This document shows, piece by piece, positions 48,675-57,082 of a stretch of 64,000 bases of DNA. This DNA comes from a virus. The translations under genes and the position numbers were made by a program. The stretch's first letter is position 1, and each line of letters starts with the position of its first letter. The stretch spans positions 23,861 through 87,860 of the IMG/VR virus record IMGVR_UViG_3300044730_001993. One strand, given 5' to 3'. Below the pieces are notes generated by a model. It was not told the origin of the DNA, searched no databases, and saw only the letters and a list, made by a program, of their open reading frames with translations.

Positions 48675-49295
48675 TCAGAATCCGGGGTCGAAATCGTAGG
48701 CGAGCGCGAGACTGTACTCGCGGTGCTTGATGTCGAGCTTCATGCGCTTCGCCGCCGCTTCGATGGCCTTGCGGTCCTTCGGGTGTACTTCATCCCACCG
48801 CAGCCCGCGGGAATGGTGCGCCGTTCCGCTTACGCGAGCCACGTTGCCGTACCGATCGTTCCCGAGTTTTCGGGCGAGCGCGCGGAGCTCGATGAACTTC
48901 TCGTCGTCGAGCTTCGCCTTCGCCTCCTGCTTCGCCTTCGCGGCGAGCCCCGCGGGCGAACGGCAGTAGTCGCACGGGCCTGCCCAGTGCCCGGTGTCTT
49001 CGTTGTAGCCTGCGTCGCACTCACACGCGGTCGGAGCGGCCTTCGGCTCGGGCGCGAGAAGCGATTCGGGCGACGCGCCTACGGACGTCATACGCATCGT
49101 ACCGCCGCCGGATACGGCGTACCACGATCCGATTTTGTAACGCTCACCCATCGTCTTGCGCGCAAACTTGCGTGCGCCAGCGAGGGTCTTGAAGTGTCGC
49201 GTCGCACTGTACCCGTCCGACGACTTGAGATAGATGGTGATCTCGCCGGAGTTGCGAACCGAACGTCGGACTCGCGTCTTGCTTTTCTTGCTCAT
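48675..49295 (-). CDS. Hypothetical protein with N-terminal Arg-Asn-Ser tag and Cys site
   Basis: 206 aa. Tag VRRSVRNSGEI (Asn 15). Then a small beta/alpha unit (ITIYLKSSDGYSATRHFKTL) that resembles a DUF-like single-domain nucleic-acid binder, a Cys site (CECDAGY, CDYC) and a helical C-terminus. Function unknown. Confidence 0.7.
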   Translation of the reverse strand: MSKKSKTRVRRSVRNSGEITIYLKSSDGYSATRHFKTLAGARKFARKTMGERYKIGSWYAVSGGGTMRMTSVGASPESLLAPEPKAAPTACECDAGYNEDTGHWAGPCDYCRSPAGLAAKAKQEAKAKLDDEKFIELRALARKLGNDRYGNVARVSGTAHHSRGLRWDEVHPKDRKAIEAAAKRMKLDIKHREYSLALAYDFDPGF

Positions 49296-49332
49296 GGGGT
49301 AGGATCATACCGGAGAGCGCGGGGCGGCACAA
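49296..49332 (-). promoter_or_regulatory. Sigma70-like promoter
   Basis: TTGTGC (49332-49327), 17 nt, TATGAT (49309-49304), 8 nt, ATG 49295. One of the best -10 matches in the window. Confidence 0.7.
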
Positions 49333-49353
49333 CTTCGTTGTTGCTGCGCCTTC

Positions 49354-49587
49354 TCACCCATCGCTCCGCCACCACTTGCCGCCGTTGAACCGGAAACCGT
49401 TCGCTCGAAGCCACGACTTCTCGGCATCGGCGGTGTGCCGACCGAAGCGGTCTGCCATCCACCCGTACTCGTACTCAGAATGCGGAGGGTTGCCCGATAA
49501 CACGACGCGTCGCAGTCGCTCCGTCGCGAGAGACGGCGGAGCGTCGGCGAAATACTCTCCGAACGTGGTGGAACTAATCGTTCTCAC
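49354..49587 (-). CDS. Hypothetical small protein
   Basis: 77 aa, GTG start in a GTGA overlap. Aromatic-rich (YEYGWMADRFGRHTADAEKS, FRFNGGKWW), similar to small winged-helix-like or FGG-KWW modules. Function unknown. Confidence 0.6.
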   Translation of the reverse strand: MRTISSTTFGEYFADAPPSLATERLRRVVLSGNPPHSEYEYGWMADRFGRHTADAEKSWLRANGFRFNGGKWWRSDG

Positions 49588-49799
49588 TCGCCGCGCGCCC
49601 GCGATCGTTCGAGTTCCGTCGCGGTCGCCGACACCAGCGCCGCGACGGCGGCGAGGGCGTCGTAGAGCATCGGGAGAGCCGCCGCGCGGCACCCCGCGCC
49701 GTAACGCATTTCGGCCTCCGCAGCGGCGAGAAGGCGCCTCGCTTCGGCCAGCGCCGAAGCCTCGCGGTCGGTGAGTTGCCCGCTCACTTGCGGTTCCGC
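49584..49799 (-). CDS. Small Ala/Arg-rich helical protein
   Basis: 71 aa, mostly one helical hairpin (REASALAEARRLLAAAEAEM, MLYDALAAVAALVSATATEL). It begins about a dozen bases beyond the right end of IscB element 1. Confidence 0.6.
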   Translation of the reverse strand, partial: AEPQVSGQLTDREASALAEARRLLAAAEAEMRYGAGCRAAALPMLYDALAAVAALVSATATELERSRARGE

Positions 49800-49843
49800 C
49801 ATTGGGCGGTAGTCACGATTTGCCCGAGCGGTTGCGCCGCTAT

Positions 49844-51226
49844 TCACGGCGGAAGGGGAGCGGATTTTCGGACCGCGACGGCATCGCGCTTCTCCTCTTG
49901 CCACGCATATCGGTATCCGTCGGCGCGTTGCAACACGCCGCAGTGTTTCCAAATCACGTCGATCCTCTTGTCTTTAGCGCAAATGGCGAATTGACCATTC
50001 GCCCGCACGGCAACGCGCCCGACGTACGTTCCAGCGTACTTGCCTCGCGGCGGTGTAGCACGGACCATATCGCCAGTGCGGAATCCACGCACGGACTTCT
50101 CGCGCATCTTCGGAACGCCGCGAGGGAAACCGTAGGCGTCCGAGTGTTGCCGTTGGTACGTGCCGCGCCCCGTGCTGTAAACGTAGAGCGTTTGCGTGTC
50201 GGCACCAATCACACCGCCGACGTTACCCGCGCACACGGCGTCGTTGGCGTGCGTCTTCGGAACGTTGAAACGGTGGCGGTTCCACTTCGTTCGCCCGCCA
50301 CTTGACGCCTCGACGGGCACCCCGAGAGACCGCAGCGCGCGATCGAGCGCCCATCGGGTCGAGTTCACCGCCGCCGCGTCGCGCAGCGACTCCTTGAGTC
50401 CTGCGAGAATGCGCGCCGCGCGTTTCGGGTCACGTTGGAGAAACACCGCCAGTGGTTGCGCGCCCTTGCGCTGGTTGCAGGGAACGCAGGCGGGCACGAG
50501 GTTGCTCGGGCGACTGCTTCCGCCGCTCACCCGCGGCACGACGTGATCGAGGTTCAGCGCCACGTTCTCGGCGTCGCAGTAGGCGCACGAGCGACCCCAC
50601 TTCTCCAACACCCACTCCCGAGTCTCGTAACCTGCGAGCGTGCCTTGCCGGTATTCCACGCCGCTGATCTCCGGGTTCTGCATCAACTGCGTGTCGAAAC
50701 GCACCCGCTCCACGCTCACGGCGGCGACGGGATACCAGCGCATGAGACGACGAGTCCATGAGAGCGTCGTTTCGACGCGGTGGTTGAGAGACGGTCGCAG
50801 CGTGCCCTTCGCGGGTCGGCGATTGCTGAAACGCGCCGGTCGGTAGCGAAGGTTTGCTAGGCGACGGCGCCTTCTGCTAGACGATCGCCTCTCCATCTGC
50901 CCGCGGATAACGTCGCCGCGGTGCGTGAGTTCCATCTTGAACAGGACGACGCGCGTCGGGCCGTCGCCTTCGCTGGCGGCGGGAACCTCGCGGACGACGG
51001 CGATGCCCGTCGTCTTGCTGCCGGGATCTTCGCAGACCCGGACGGGTTGCACGTCACCACCGACACGATCCTTGAGACGGATCACGAACGGCGTGTGATG
51101 CGCCACCACCGCACGCCCCGCACGGAGCAACTGGCGTGCTCGCGCGGGATGGCACGGCATCAGCGGAACGCCGCGCTTGTCCAGTACCGGAACCCACGCT
51201 TCTTCGGAACGATTCTTCTCGATCAT
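49844..51226 (-). CDS. iscB: IscB RNA-guided nuclease, copy 1
   Basis: 460 aa. PLMP domain at 12-39 (PVLDKRGVPLMPCHPARARQ); RuvC-I CEDPGSKTTGIAVV with Asp 67; Arg-rich bridge helix ~110-135; RuvC-II VSVERVRFDTQ with Glu 173; HNH 214-255 with CAYC, LDH (His 228), Asn 242 and CVPC; RuvC-III KTHANDAV with Asp 329; C-terminal target-interaction-like region to 460. All catalytic residues are present. IscB is the ancestor of Cas9 and is guided by an omega-RNA encoded upstream, as found here. Length is normal. Confidence 0.93.
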   Translation of the reverse strand: MIEKNRSEEAWVPVLDKRGVPLMPCHPARARQLLRAGRAVVAHHTPFVIRLKDRVGGDVQPVRVCEDPGSKTTGIAVVREVPAASEGDGPTRVVLFKMELTHRGDVIRGQMERRSSSRRRRRLANLRYRPARFSNRRPAKGTLRPSLNHRVETTLSWTRRLMRWYPVAAVSVERVRFDTQLMQNPEISGVEYRQGTLAGYETREWVLEKWGRSCAYCDAENVALNLDHVVPRVSGGSSRPSNLVPACVPCNQRKGAQPLAVFLQRDPKRAARILAGLKESLRDAAAVNSTRWALDRALRSLGVPVEASSGGRTKWNRHRFNVPKTHANDAVCAGNVGGVIGADTQTLYVYSTGRGTYQRQHSDAYGFPRGVPKMREKSVRGFRTGDMVRATPPRGKYAGTYVGRVAVRANGQFAICAKDKRIDVIWKHCGVLQRADGYRYAWQEEKRDAVAVRKSAPLPP

Positions 51227-51530
51227 TGGCGTTACCGCCTCAGTTGGGGCCTTGCGGCCTTGTCGTGACGGAACCGCGAGGCACCGCGGTTCGCTCCCCT
51301 CGTGAATGTCGATCGTCGCCCATGTGCGTACCCGTTTCTGTCTGACCCGACGTGACTACTGCACGCACTGCAAGTGGGTACGGACTGAGGAAGCATCCGT
51401 ACGTTGCCCGAGGCAAGCGTTCCGATCGACGTAGCGAGGCTCGAACGGGTTGCCAACCCTACCCTCGCTAACACTGGTAAACATGGGCTTTCTCAGTCTC
51501 CTTAGAAAGCCTCCGCCCGAAGGCGGAGGT
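51227..51530 (-). ncRNA. Omega-RNA region of IscB copy 1
   Basis: The 235 nt just before the start codon are nearly identical to the region before copy 2, except for one block at 51271-51292 that keeps a hairpin (GAACCGCG/CGCGGTTC) although its sequence differs. Other stems include TTGCC/GGCAA near 51.41 kb, and 51487-51510 and 51510-51529 (CCTCCGCC/GGCGGAGG). The guide would lie at the 5' end, toward 51530-51630. Exact ends are inferred. Confidence 0.75.
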
Positions 51531-51589
51531 CGATTACACGCCGATGGGAGCGACGCGAATAGGAGCGTCGTGGTGCATGTCTCGCGACA

Positions 51590-52039
51590 CTATAGCGCGA
51601 TTCCATCCAGCAATGTCTCGTTTTTTGTCTTTTCACGCATCGCCGCGCCGTTGCCGACGTACTGGCCTCCCGCGCGAAGGTCGACGGGGGCACCCGTTTC
51701 GAGCGCAGTGCGGATCGTGCCGCCCGTTCCGCGAGCGCGCCCGCCGAAGCCCGCGCCGCGATACCACTCGGTGTACTCACCTCGCGCGTGTTCGGCATCG
51801 AAGCCGCCGCACGCGAGGAGCGACTGCGCGAGGGCGACCGCCATCTGCGTGTCGTCCGTGAACGCCCCCGCCTTCTCGCCGTCGGGTCCGAGGCCGAACT
51901 GGCGCCCGCCGTCGTCGCACGCGAGAAACGTGTTGTCGGGGTCGTGGCACCACGAGTAGCGGGCGCGGTCGTCGCGCGATTGCTCGAAGGGCTTGCCGAG
52001 CGCGTCGGCGGTCGCGAGTGCTGTGAGAACGTGACGCAT
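51590..52039 (-). pseudogene. ADP-ribosylglycohydrolase (DraG/ARH family), truncated by the IscB element
   Basis: 149 codons. The N-terminal half is typical: TADALGKPFE, FTDDTQMAVALAQSL (metal-binding Asp pair), a TGGTIRTAL helix and YVGNGAAMR. Full-length members run ~250-300 residues and need a second Asp pair near the C-terminus; that part is missing. The frame departs from the family right after GNGAAMR and ends 14 codons later inside the element. The C-terminal half is not found elsewhere in the window. Confidence 0.75.
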
Positions 52040-52197
52040 TACGATTCCTCGTTTTCGATGCCGATTAGCACGGCGGTGGTGAGAAGAAAACAGCACAAGG
52101 CCATCGGGTCGAGACGCGACGCTGCCAGCGCGAAGAACGCGCCGTCGATCGCGTAGAGGCACTTCGTCGCCGCACGTTCGAGCGAGACAACGATCAC
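52039..52197 (-). CDS. Small membrane protein
   Basis: 52 aa, GTG start overlapping the upstream stop; its TAA overlaps the next ATG. A hydrophobic segment (MALCCFLLTTAVLIGI) follows a short helix. Function unknown. Confidence 0.55.
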   Translation of the reverse strand: MIVVSLERAATKCLYAIDGAFFALAASRLDPMALCCFLLTTAVLIGIENEES

Positions 52198-52658
52198 GGA
52201 TGCACCCGCCCCGCGAGGAGCGCGTCGAGGCAAGCCTTCGCGTGCTCTCGCGCTGCGGTGAAGTCCGCGAACGACACCTCCGTTTCGGTGCGCCCGTCGC
52301 CCGTCGGCACGAGCCCGCCGTGTGCGTGGCGCAGCGTCACCTTGCGCGACGTGAGGCTCGACTCGATCACGAACGGCCCGACGGTGGCGCTCTCCCGCGC
52401 CTCGCGGGCCTTCTCCGCGACCGTGGCGGCGGGAGTCCCGACGGGGGCACCGCGGAGCGTCTCGAACAGCCACGAGTCACGCGGCGTGATCGTGCGCCCG
52501 TCGTCGTCGCGCCACACGACGATGCCGCGCTTCACGGAGACCACCTCGGCGGTCACCTCGACGTGCGGCGAGGGGCCGACGTGCTCGCGCCTCACCACCC
52601 GGAGGGTGACGTTGCCGTCGGGGGCGAGCGCGAGGAGTTGTGTGACGGTGGGGATCAT
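52194..52658 (-). CDS. Hypothetical protein
   Basis: 154 aa, ATG in an ATGA overlap. Beta-rich (NVTLRVVRREHVGPSPHVEV, AEVVSVKRGIVVWRDDDGR), helix, strand and a final helix. No family recognised. Confidence 0.65.
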   Translation of the reverse strand: MIPTVTQLLALAPDGNVTLRVVRREHVGPSPHVEVTAEVVSVKRGIVVWRDDDGRTITPRDSWLFETLRGAPVGTPAATVAEKAREARESATVGPFVIESSLTSRKVTLRHAHGGLVPTGDGRTETEVSFADFTAAREHAKACLDALLAGRVHP

Positions 52659-53434
52659 CCCCATCCGACGTTGTAGCGGCGCCTGTATTCAGCGAAATCT
52701 GCGATGGCCTGCGCATCGAGGAACGCGCACTCTTCGTTGCGGGAGTACCGGACGCAGTGATCGATCACGTCGAGCGCAACGGCGACGGGCGCGAGCAATG
52801 GCGCGCAGTAGCCGTAACGCATCTGCACTTCGCCCACCGATGCGACGGACGAGAACGAGACTTCGCCAGTGACGATGCGACGCGCCAGTTCAGCGTTCGG
52901 GCGAACGATGAACCTCACGCTTCGGGTCGGGCCGAAGTGATCGTGGTCGCCTGTCGCGTACACGCCCACACCGCGCTCGTCGATCGACACGATGAACGTC
53001 GCGCGACCGATGCGCCACCGCGGCGCCTTCGTCGTATGCGTGAGAACCTCCCACCCGCAGCGGTCCTTGCCCGAGAGGTACGGCTCGGCGCTCGGGGCGC
53101 CGTACCGTTCCGTGAGCGTCGCAACGATCGCAGCGTACGTGCTCGCGGGGTCGTCCGTCACGCCGCGCAGTTCGCGAACGAGCGGCGCCCGACGCGCGGT
53201 GTCCTGAGCCTTCGCTGCGGCGACTACGCGGTCGTTGCGAGCCTTCTCGGCACCGTACTCGCTCGCGCGCCGAAGGTCTTGCGGGTCGATCGCCTTGCCC
53301 GTGCGCGCAGCGTCGGCGATGCTCCTCGCCGTAGCGTTGAGCACGGCCTCGATGCGCTCCGACTCCTTGCGGGCAGCGTGCGTGGCGGCGTTGAGTTTCG
53401 CGAGTTCTGCGAGAACGTCGATCGTGTGTCTCAC
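52655..53434 (-). CDS. Hypothetical protein
   Basis: 259 aa, GTG start. N-terminal coiled-coil-like helices (~1-90), then a beta-rich domain (TFIVSIDERGVGVYATGDHD). No family recognised. Co-transcribed with neighbours. Confidence 0.65.
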   Translation of the reverse strand: MRHTIDVLAELAKLNAATHAARKESERIEAVLNATARSIADAARTGKAIDPQDLRRASEYGAEKARNDRVVAAAKAQDTARRAPLVRELRGVTDDPASTYAAIVATLTERYGAPSAEPYLSGKDRCGWEVLTHTTKAPRWRIGRATFIVSIDERGVGVYATGDHDHFGPTRSVRFIVRPNAELARRIVTGEVSFSSVASVGEVQMRYGYCAPLLAPVAVALDVIDHCVRYSRNEECAFLDAQAIADFAEYRRRYNVGWG

Positions 53435-53715
53435 GGTGCCTCCGAGGTGCGGAACGGTTGCCCGGTGCCGCGGTGAGCGGCGAAGATCGAGTTGAGCGCC
53501 TGCGCCATCGCTTCGGCGTCGTCGCGCGAGAACTGGAACGCGATGCGCGAGTCGCCGACGCGGCCCTCGCGGAGCATCGTGAGGGCATCGGTCAACCCGA
53601 GACCGAAGTGCTTGCGAAGCGCGAGCACGGCGGTGACCTTGTAGTCGTCGCTCACTCCCGCGATCGTGATGCGGTAGCGCGTGGCGGTGTCGGTGGTGTC
53701 GGTCGCGTCACGCAT
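53431..53715 (-). CDS. Second L7/L12 C-terminal-like protein
   Basis: 94 aa. YKVTAVLALRKHFGLGLTDALTMLREG resembles the L7/L12 C-terminal helix-turn (x-V-I-K-x-V-R-x-x-T-G-L-G-L-x-E-A). Flanking strands fit. Paralogue in pattern to the 42525-42914 protein. Partner unknown. Confidence 0.6.
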   Translation of the reverse strand: MRDATDTTDTATRYRITIAGVSDDYKVTAVLALRKHFGLGLTDALTMLREGRVGDSRIAFQFSRDDAEAMAQALNSIFAAHRGTGQPFRTSEAP

Positions 53716-53992
53716 CGAGAAACTCGATCGTGCGCGCTGCGAGGGCGAGGTGCGCGGCGGGGGTCTCGTTCTCGCCCGTGGCCTCGATGCGGTGCCACGG
53801 GAGCACCTCGCGCCACTGGCCGTCGTGGAAGTGCTCGGTTTTCGCGCTAACGTCGTCGGGCTCGTTGCCGAAGTTCTCCCACCGCGAAGTGGTCACCCGG
53901 ATCTTGCGGCCCGAGAGAAGCCACACACTCACCGCGGTGTGGTTCTTGATGTCTTTACTCGTGTCGAACAGAAACGGTTTCGTGTCGATCAT
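53708..53992 (-). CDS. Hypothetical small protein
   Basis: 94 aa, beta-rich (HTAVSVWLLSGRKIRVTTSR). Untagged, heads an operon with the L7/L12-like gene; three-box promoter. Confidence 0.65.
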   Translation of the reverse strand: MIDTKPFLFDTSKDIKNHTAVSVWLLSGRKIRVTTSRWENFGNEPDDVSAKTEHFHDGQWREVLPWHRIEATGENETPAAHLALAARTIEFLDA

Positions 53993-53998
53993 GGTGTG

Positions 53999-54044
53999 CC
54001 TTCTGCGTGCGGTGGGCGGGTGTTCTTGCGGCGCTGCGGCGATT
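53999..54044 (-). promoter_or_regulatory. Three-box promoter of the 53992 gene
   Basis: AATCG (54044-54040), 9 nt, CGCAAG (54030-54025), 17 nt, CGCAGAAGG (54007-53999), 6 nt, ATG. The C-for-T change occurs in both CGTA copies. Confidence 0.7.
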
Positions 54045-54055
54045 TCTCGCTCCCG

Positions 54056-54298
54056 CTAGGCGTGCCGCTCCGTGATGCGCGGGTCGTCGAGGTAAAGCGT
54101 GACGCCCCGGAAGATATCGGGGCACGACCACACGCGGTCGACCACGCGGCGCTTGAGTCCGTCTTCGAGCACCACGGAGTCGCCGATGGCGGGCGGGACC
54201 GCCGTCGAAGTGCGCCCGTACGACTCGTACCGCCCGGTGCCGATCGTGCCGTTGACTACTTCGACGAAAATGCGAACCGAAACTTCGTTGCTGCTCAT
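54056..54298 (-). CDS. Hypothetical small beta-rich protein
   Basis: 80 aa, predicted all-beta (SVRIFVEVVNGTIGTGRYES, VVLEDGLKRRVVDRVW). Untagged; three-box promoter. Confidence 0.65.
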   Translation of the reverse strand: MSSNEVSVRIFVEVVNGTIGTGRYESYGRTSTAVPPAIGDSVVLEDGLKRRVVDRVWSCPDIFRGVTLYLDDPRITERHA

Positions 54299-54301
54299 GC
54301 C

Positions 54302-54347
54302 GCTTGTACGTCGGGTCGGCGCCGAACCTATCACCGCCGCGTCGATT
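54302..54347 (-). promoter_or_regulatory. Three-box promoter of the 54298 gene (weak second box)
   Basis: AATCG (54347-54343), 9 nt, TGATAG in place of CGTAAG (54333-54328), 17 nt, CGTACAAGC (54310-54302), 3 nt, ATG. Confidence 0.5.
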
Positions 54348-54359
54348 TTCTCGTCGGAG

Positions 54360-54971
54360 CTACCGGCAGCGACCGTTGCGAGTCGACGGGCGCGACACGC
54401 GCACGACGATCTTGTCGGCGCCGTTGCCGCTCGCGAGGCTCACGTCGGCGTCGCTGAGTCGGTTCGGGTGGCGCGCGTACAGCACCCGCTTCTGGCCCGA
54501 CGCGCTCCCGTTCATCGCCATGAATCGCACCGCGACCGCCATGCTCGACTCGGGCAACACCGTCGTGTTCTCGATCGCGAGCGTCACGCCCTTGTCGATC
54601 CCGATGCCGCGCGAGCCCTTCACCACCACGACGCGAGCGCCGGGGCGAACGCCCGCCTGCGCGAGAACGTCGTCGTAGCGGGCCGTCGCCGACACACGGG
54701 CGGGCACTTCGCCGTCGCGGCGGAGGTAGGCGCGATCGACCGCGGCAACCGCCTCGTCGGCCCCGACGAAATCGACGAACGCTCTCGCGGCGGCGTGAAC
54801 CGTCAAGAAGTCGTAGCGGCCCTTGTTGCGCCCACGATCGACGTAGACGGCGAACAGGCGCGTGCCCGTGAGGTCGCCAGCGCCGACGGTCACGTCGTCG
54901 GTGAGGGGAACGATGCCGTCGCCGATCGCTCGCGCGACGTAGCGCGCGGCTTCTGTTTTCGTGGTTGCCAT
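54360..54971 (-). CDS. Hypothetical protein with C-terminal Arg-Asn-Gly tail
   Basis: 203 aa. Alpha/beta (LFAVYVDRGRNKGRYDFLTV, GARVVVVKGSRGIGID), ending VSRPSTRNGRCR. A sigma70-like promoter (TTGCGA, 18 nt, TACGGT, 7 nt) precedes the ATG. Function unknown. Confidence 0.7.
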   Translation of the reverse strand: MATTKTEAARYVARAIGDGIVPLTDDVTVGAGDLTGTRLFAVYVDRGRNKGRYDFLTVHAAARAFVDFVGADEAVAAVDRAYLRRDGEVPARVSATARYDDVLAQAGVRPGARVVVVKGSRGIGIDKGVTLAIENTTVLPESSMAVAVRFMAMNGSASGQKRVLYARHPNRLSDADVSLASGNGADKIVVRVSRPSTRNGRCR

Positions 54972-55012
54972 GCGTGGCACCGTACTACGGGATCGCCCGC
55001 AGTCGCAACGTT

Positions 55013-55327
55013 TCACCACGCCAGCAAGGCGTCCAGTTCGTCCGCGAGGCGCAGTCGCACGGCGCGGCGGGCGACCGCAGCGACGAACCACGGCGGCGCC
55101 CCTGCGAGGCACGCCGTGGCCTCCGCGGTGCGCCCGACGAACGATGCGAGTTCGCCCGCGCCGAGCGCCAGCGGTTCGCCACGCACGCCGTCGAGCACCG
55201 CGGCGCACTCGATCAGGTCGAGCGCACGGGACCAGCGGAAAACGTGCGAAGTGCCGTTGCTCCGCCACGCGGGCGTGCGGATGGCGGCGCGACGGTGTTT
55301 CTGGAGACGGCGGCGGGTGCAGTTCAT
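55013..55327 (-). CDS. Hypothetical helical protein
   Basis: 104 aa. Basic N-terminus (CTRRRLQKHRRAA) then Leu/Ala-rich helices (ALDLIECAAVLDGVRGEPLA). Function unknown. Confidence 0.55.
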   Translation of the reverse strand: MNCTRRRLQKHRRAAIRTPAWRSNGTSHVFRWSRALDLIECAAVLDGVRGEPLALGAGELASFVGRTAEATACLAGAPPWFVAAVARRAVRLRLADELDALLAW

Positions 55328-55359
55328 GCTCCGTGTGACGAAGCGACGGGCGGCGGGAT

Positions 55360-55983
55360 TCAGCGGTAGGGATTGACCCAGTTGTTCCGCGCGTGATCCG
55401 AGATGCGACCGTCGCGGTTCAGTTCGTCGGTGTAGTCGAGCCACGCCGTACGCACCGAGACGCGATCCGTGTGGCGAAGGTGCGGGAGCACGTTCTCGCG
55501 GAACGATCGGTTCACTTCGGCCTTGCTCATCATCTTGCCGCGCTTCGCGCCGTTGCGCGACGCCTTGCGCTTCGCGGCGGGCTTGCGCGCCGGGGCGAGT
55601 TGCTTCGCGTACTCCTCGATCACGGCCATCACGGCGACGTCGAGGTTCTTCTTCTGCGCGGCGGTGAGCGTCTTCCACGCGCCCATCGTGAACTCGGGCG
55701 GGCACGAGTGGTCGAGCGCGCCGACCATCGACACGAACCACGCAGCGCGGTTCATGCGCTTGTTCACGACCACTTCGCGGGCCTCGGTGTAGGCCCCGAA
55801 GCCGTAGTTCCCTTCGAGAATCCACGCGATGCGTTCGGCGACGCGATCGGGGTGCTGCGCCATCACCTCGCGGAACTCGCTGCGCGCCTCTTGACGGTCG
55901 CGGAGGGGCTGCTTCTCCGTGTCGGCGATCTGCGCACGAAACATGCGCTTCTCGCGCGCGGCGTACTCTCGTTCGGTTTCCAT
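55360..55983 (-). CDS. Hypothetical protein with internal Arg-Asn-Gly tag
   Basis: 207 aa. A helical N-terminal domain to ~130, a basic linker KRKASRNGAKRGKMM, and a C-terminal helical segment ending ARNNWVNPYR. The tag again lies between domains. Confidence 0.65.
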   Translation of the reverse strand: METEREYAAREKRMFRAQIADTEKQPLRDRQEARSEFREVMAQHPDRVAERIAWILEGNYGFGAYTEAREVVVNKRMNRAAWFVSMVGALDHSCPPEFTMGAWKTLTAAQKKNLDVAVMAVIEEYAKQLAPARKPAAKRKASRNGAKRGKMMSKAEVNRSFRENVLPHLRHTDRVSVRTAWLDYTDELNRDGRISDHARNNWVNPYR

Positions 55984-56006
55984 GTTCGTGTTCTCGCTCG
56001 ACGTTC

Positions 56007-56597
56007 TCAGTACCGACGGTTGCGCGCGCTCGGCGCCTCGAACCACGGGTCGCGCGTGGTACTCCCGAAGCCGTACGCCTCGATGATCGCCTTCGCGGCC
56101 TTCTCGACGGGGTAGTGCTCCATGTTCCCGTCCACGGCGACGGCCTTGCTGAGCACGAGTTGATCCTTCGTGAGAACGACCACTTCTCCCGTGCTCTCGG
56201 TGCCGCCGAACTTGCCTCCGTGGATCAGAATGAGGTCGCCCTCGAACTGCCAGTAGTCGACGAGGTTCGTCGCCCGAACGAAGACACCGGGTTTGCCGGA
56301 GCGCATCGCCTCCGTGACGTACTTGCGGTCGCTCTCGCCACGATCGGCGATGATGGCGTCCTTGATCTGCTTCTTCCACTCGCCGATGTTTCCCTTGAGC
56401 GGGACGGCGAGGATGAGCGCCTCCATCGCCTTCTGCGCGGCGTCGGAACCGGCGTACTCGCCGACTTCGCGCTCGATCTTCTTGAGCGCGCGATCGACCG
56501 GGCCGAGGCCGCGGGCGACGGGGTTTCGCACGGCGCGGCGCTTCGCGGCGGGCTTGCGAGCAGCGGCGCGCTTGGGGGACTTGCGTGTGGTTGCCAT
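56007..56597 (-). CDS. Hypothetical protein with N-terminal Arg-Asn-Pro tag
   Basis: 196 aa. Long basic Ala/Lys/Arg N-terminus ending RRAVRNPVARG (Asn 25), a helical region and a beta-rich part (DLILIHGGKFGGTESTGEVV). GGAG lies upstream of the ATG. Function unknown. Confidence 0.7.
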   Translation of the reverse strand: MATTRKSPKRAAARKPAAKRRAVRNPVARGLGPVDRALKKIEREVGEYAGSDAAQKAMEALILAVPLKGNIGEWKKQIKDAIIADRGESDRKYVTEAMRSGKPGVFVRATNLVDYWQFEGDLILIHGGKFGGTESTGEVVVLTKDQLVLSKAVAVDGNMEHYPVEKAAKAIIEAYGFGSTTRDPWFEAPSARNRRY

Positions 56598-56682
56598 TGT
56601 GATTTTCTCCGAGTGTTCCCTGCCGACGGTGCCCGATTATGCGGGCGATTGCAATAGCGAACGGCGCGCTTCTCGCGACGGA

Positions 56683-57075
56683 CTACTTCTGCTCAAGCAT
56701 CCCCGTGAGCACCACGAGCACGAACTCGTTCCAGTGCTCCATGCACTGCGTCACGTCGACCACGATGCCAACGTGCCCGAACTCGTCGCGCAACCGCGCC
56801 GACTCGACGGTGCCGACGCACACCTCCGCTTCGCCCGCGCCGACGTACAGGCGGGCGAGGCACCCGTCGGCCTTGCGGACGCTCCACGGTTGACCGCGAA
56901 GGACGTTCGCCTCACGCACGCCGACTTCGGTGCCGGGGATGTACGCACCACCGACGGACACGACCTTGCGACCGACGATGCCGAACGCCGTGAACATCGC
57001 GTTGAGCGCGGCATCGGCGGCGCGGGCGGCATCTTCGTAGCGGGACACTGCGGAAACCATCGGGTTCGTGTTCAT
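56683..57075 (-). CDS. Hypothetical protein
   Basis: 130 aa, alpha then beta (GRKVVSVGGAYIPGTEVGVR, GIVVDVTQCMEHWNEFVLV). Untagged; three-box promoter. Confidence 0.65.
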   Translation of the reverse strand: MNTNPMVSAVSRYEDAARAADAALNAMFTAFGIVGRKVVSVGGAYIPGTEVGVREANVLRGQPWSVRKADGCLARLYVGAGEAEVCVGTVESARLRDEFGHVGIVVDVTQCMEHWNEFVLVVLTGMLEQK

Positions 57076-57082
57076 GGTGCCC

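Larger units (their letters stand above)
49812..51630 (-). mobile_element. IscB (OMEGA) element, copy 1
   Basis: The right end is placed near 49812 because 49812-49860 is homologous to the same region beside copy 2. Each copy has a small hairpin with different sequence (CGCCG/CGGCG at 49835-49851; GCCAT/ATGGC at 62376-62387). The left end is placed near 51630, where an ADP-ribosylglycohydrolase frame is cut off. No tnpA transposase is present, so movement would need one in trans. Boundaries are approximate. Confidence 0.6.
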
